Shown: positions 32,559 through 33,003 of the stretch, in pieces
Numbering within the stretch: the first letter of the stretch is position 1
Layout: each line of letters opens with the position of its first letter
Assembly (NCBI GenBank): GCA_902796155.1
Contig: CADBNZ010000042.1
Location: 1 to 33,003, forward strand
DNA: 33,003 bases
Source of the DNA: an uncultured Pseudomonadota bacterium
Lineage (GTDB): Bacteria; Pseudomonadota; Alphaproteobacteria; UBA3830
Direction: 5' to 3'
Position numbers and translations under genes: made by a program
The notes under the pieces: model-generated
Database searches by the model: none
Told to the model about the DNA's origin: nothing
The model's input: only the letters and a program-made list of their open reading frames with translations

Positions 32559-32989
32559 TATTGTACAACCTCCAAACCCACCGAACGAGCAGATCCAATG
32601 ACCATCATGCTAGCCGCATCAACATCATTGGCGTTCAAATCTCTCATTTTTTTCGTGGCAATTTCACGAACTTGCGCCATCGTTACACTGCCTGATTTTC
32701 CGCCTCTTCCTGGAGCCGAAGCGCCTTTTGTAATAGCCGCTGCTTGCTTCAAGAAATAGGAAACAGGAGGCAATTTTATAATGAAAGAAAATGTTCTGTC
32801 GCCGTATGCTGTAATAATTACAGGAAGCGGAGTTCCGGCTTCATACAACTGTGTCTGCGCATTGAACGCTTTACAAAATTCCATAATATTTAAACCTCTT
32901 TGACCTAATGCAGGGCCAATAGGAGGCGAAGGGTTTGCTTTCCCAGCCGGTACTTGCAGTTTTATATAACCCACAATTTTCTTAGCCAT
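32558..32989 (-). CDS. rplK: 50S ribosomal protein L11
   Basis: L11 is part of the GTPase-associated centre of the ribosome. The protein shows [40 protein letters not shown] and the C-terminal [20 protein letters not shown]. The length of 143 residues is normal. GAGG precedes the ATG by seven bases, near the right edge of the window. The usual upstream partners nusG and secE would lie beyond the edge. Confidence 0.98.
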   Translation of the reverse strand: MAKKIVGYIKLQVPAGKANPSPPIGPALGQRGLNIMEFCKAFNAQTQLYEAGTPLPVIITAYGDRTFSFIIKLPPVSYFLKQAAAITKGASAPGRGGKSGSVTMAQVREIATKKMRDLNANDVDAASMMVIGSARSVGLEVVQ

Positions 32990-33003
32990 ATAACCTCAAC
33001 AAA

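Overview
The window looks like part of an AT-rich alphaproteobacterial chromosome. The evidence is a phasin, a PhbB-type acetoacetyl-CoA reductase, a DivL-like PAS sensor gene, two perfect CtrA-type motifs (TTAA-N7-TTAA), a MutL carrying the endonuclease motif, and the order rpmH-rnpA-yidD. An oxygen-sensitive 2-oxoacid:ferredoxin oxidoreductase operon points to an anaerobic or microaerobic, fermentative life. Two large genes in visible decay (fhs and the divL-like gene), glycosyltransferases, an orphan PAAR-like protein and a secreted HEIGH metalloprotease candidate fit a host- or gut-associated lineage with a shrinking genome. Genus or order cannot be fixed from the sequence alone.

Layout. 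1-931: the tail of one family 2 glycosyltransferase and a complete second one, a tandem pair. 989-5375 (minus): porG-porA-porB plus a GltD-like Fe-S flavoprotein, one operon for 2-oxoacid oxidation and electron transfer to NAD(P). 5558-9310 (plus): mutL, an EAL c-di-GMP phosphodiesterase behind a CtrA-type box, and tsaD. 9347-10923 (minus): formate-tetrahydrofolate ligase broken by a deletion near its N-terminus and a second frameshift near its C-terminus. 11155-12735 (plus): rpmH, rnpA, yidD and a 3-hydroxyacyl-CoA dehydrogenase, tightly packed. 12821-15000 (minus): phasin and a SulP anion transporter. 15239-16938 (plus): orphan DUF4280/PAAR-like protein, a 545-base gene-free stretch with a MITE-like inverted repeat and an intrinsic terminator, and a lytic transglycosylase.

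16989-18304 (plus): a YmdB-type phosphodiesterase and a GtrA membrane protein. 18362-21285 (minus): a TadE-like pseudopilin whose start lies behind a G8 tract in the wrong frame, then nfo, mlaD and phbB. 21374-24208 (plus): holB, recR and mtaB. 24251-24415: a long, interrupted hairpin that could be a 6S-like RNA on the minus strand. 24398-25090 (minus): an unknown secreted protein. 25442-27975 (plus): a divL-like sensor gene broken by a frameshift and an amber codon, with threonine at the phospho-acceptor position. 28162-30693 (plus): trxB and a secreted M91-like metalloprotease candidate behind a perfect consensus promoter. 30799-32989 (minus): rplK-rplA-(L10 leader)-rplJ-rplL.

Themes. PhbB, phasin and possibly the 3-hydroxyacyl-CoA dehydrogenase suggest polyhydroxybutyrate metabolism, although no phaC is in view. 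TsaD and MtaB perform successive steps of ms2t6A37 tRNA modification. No tRNA, rRNA, insertion sequence or CRISPR array was seen.
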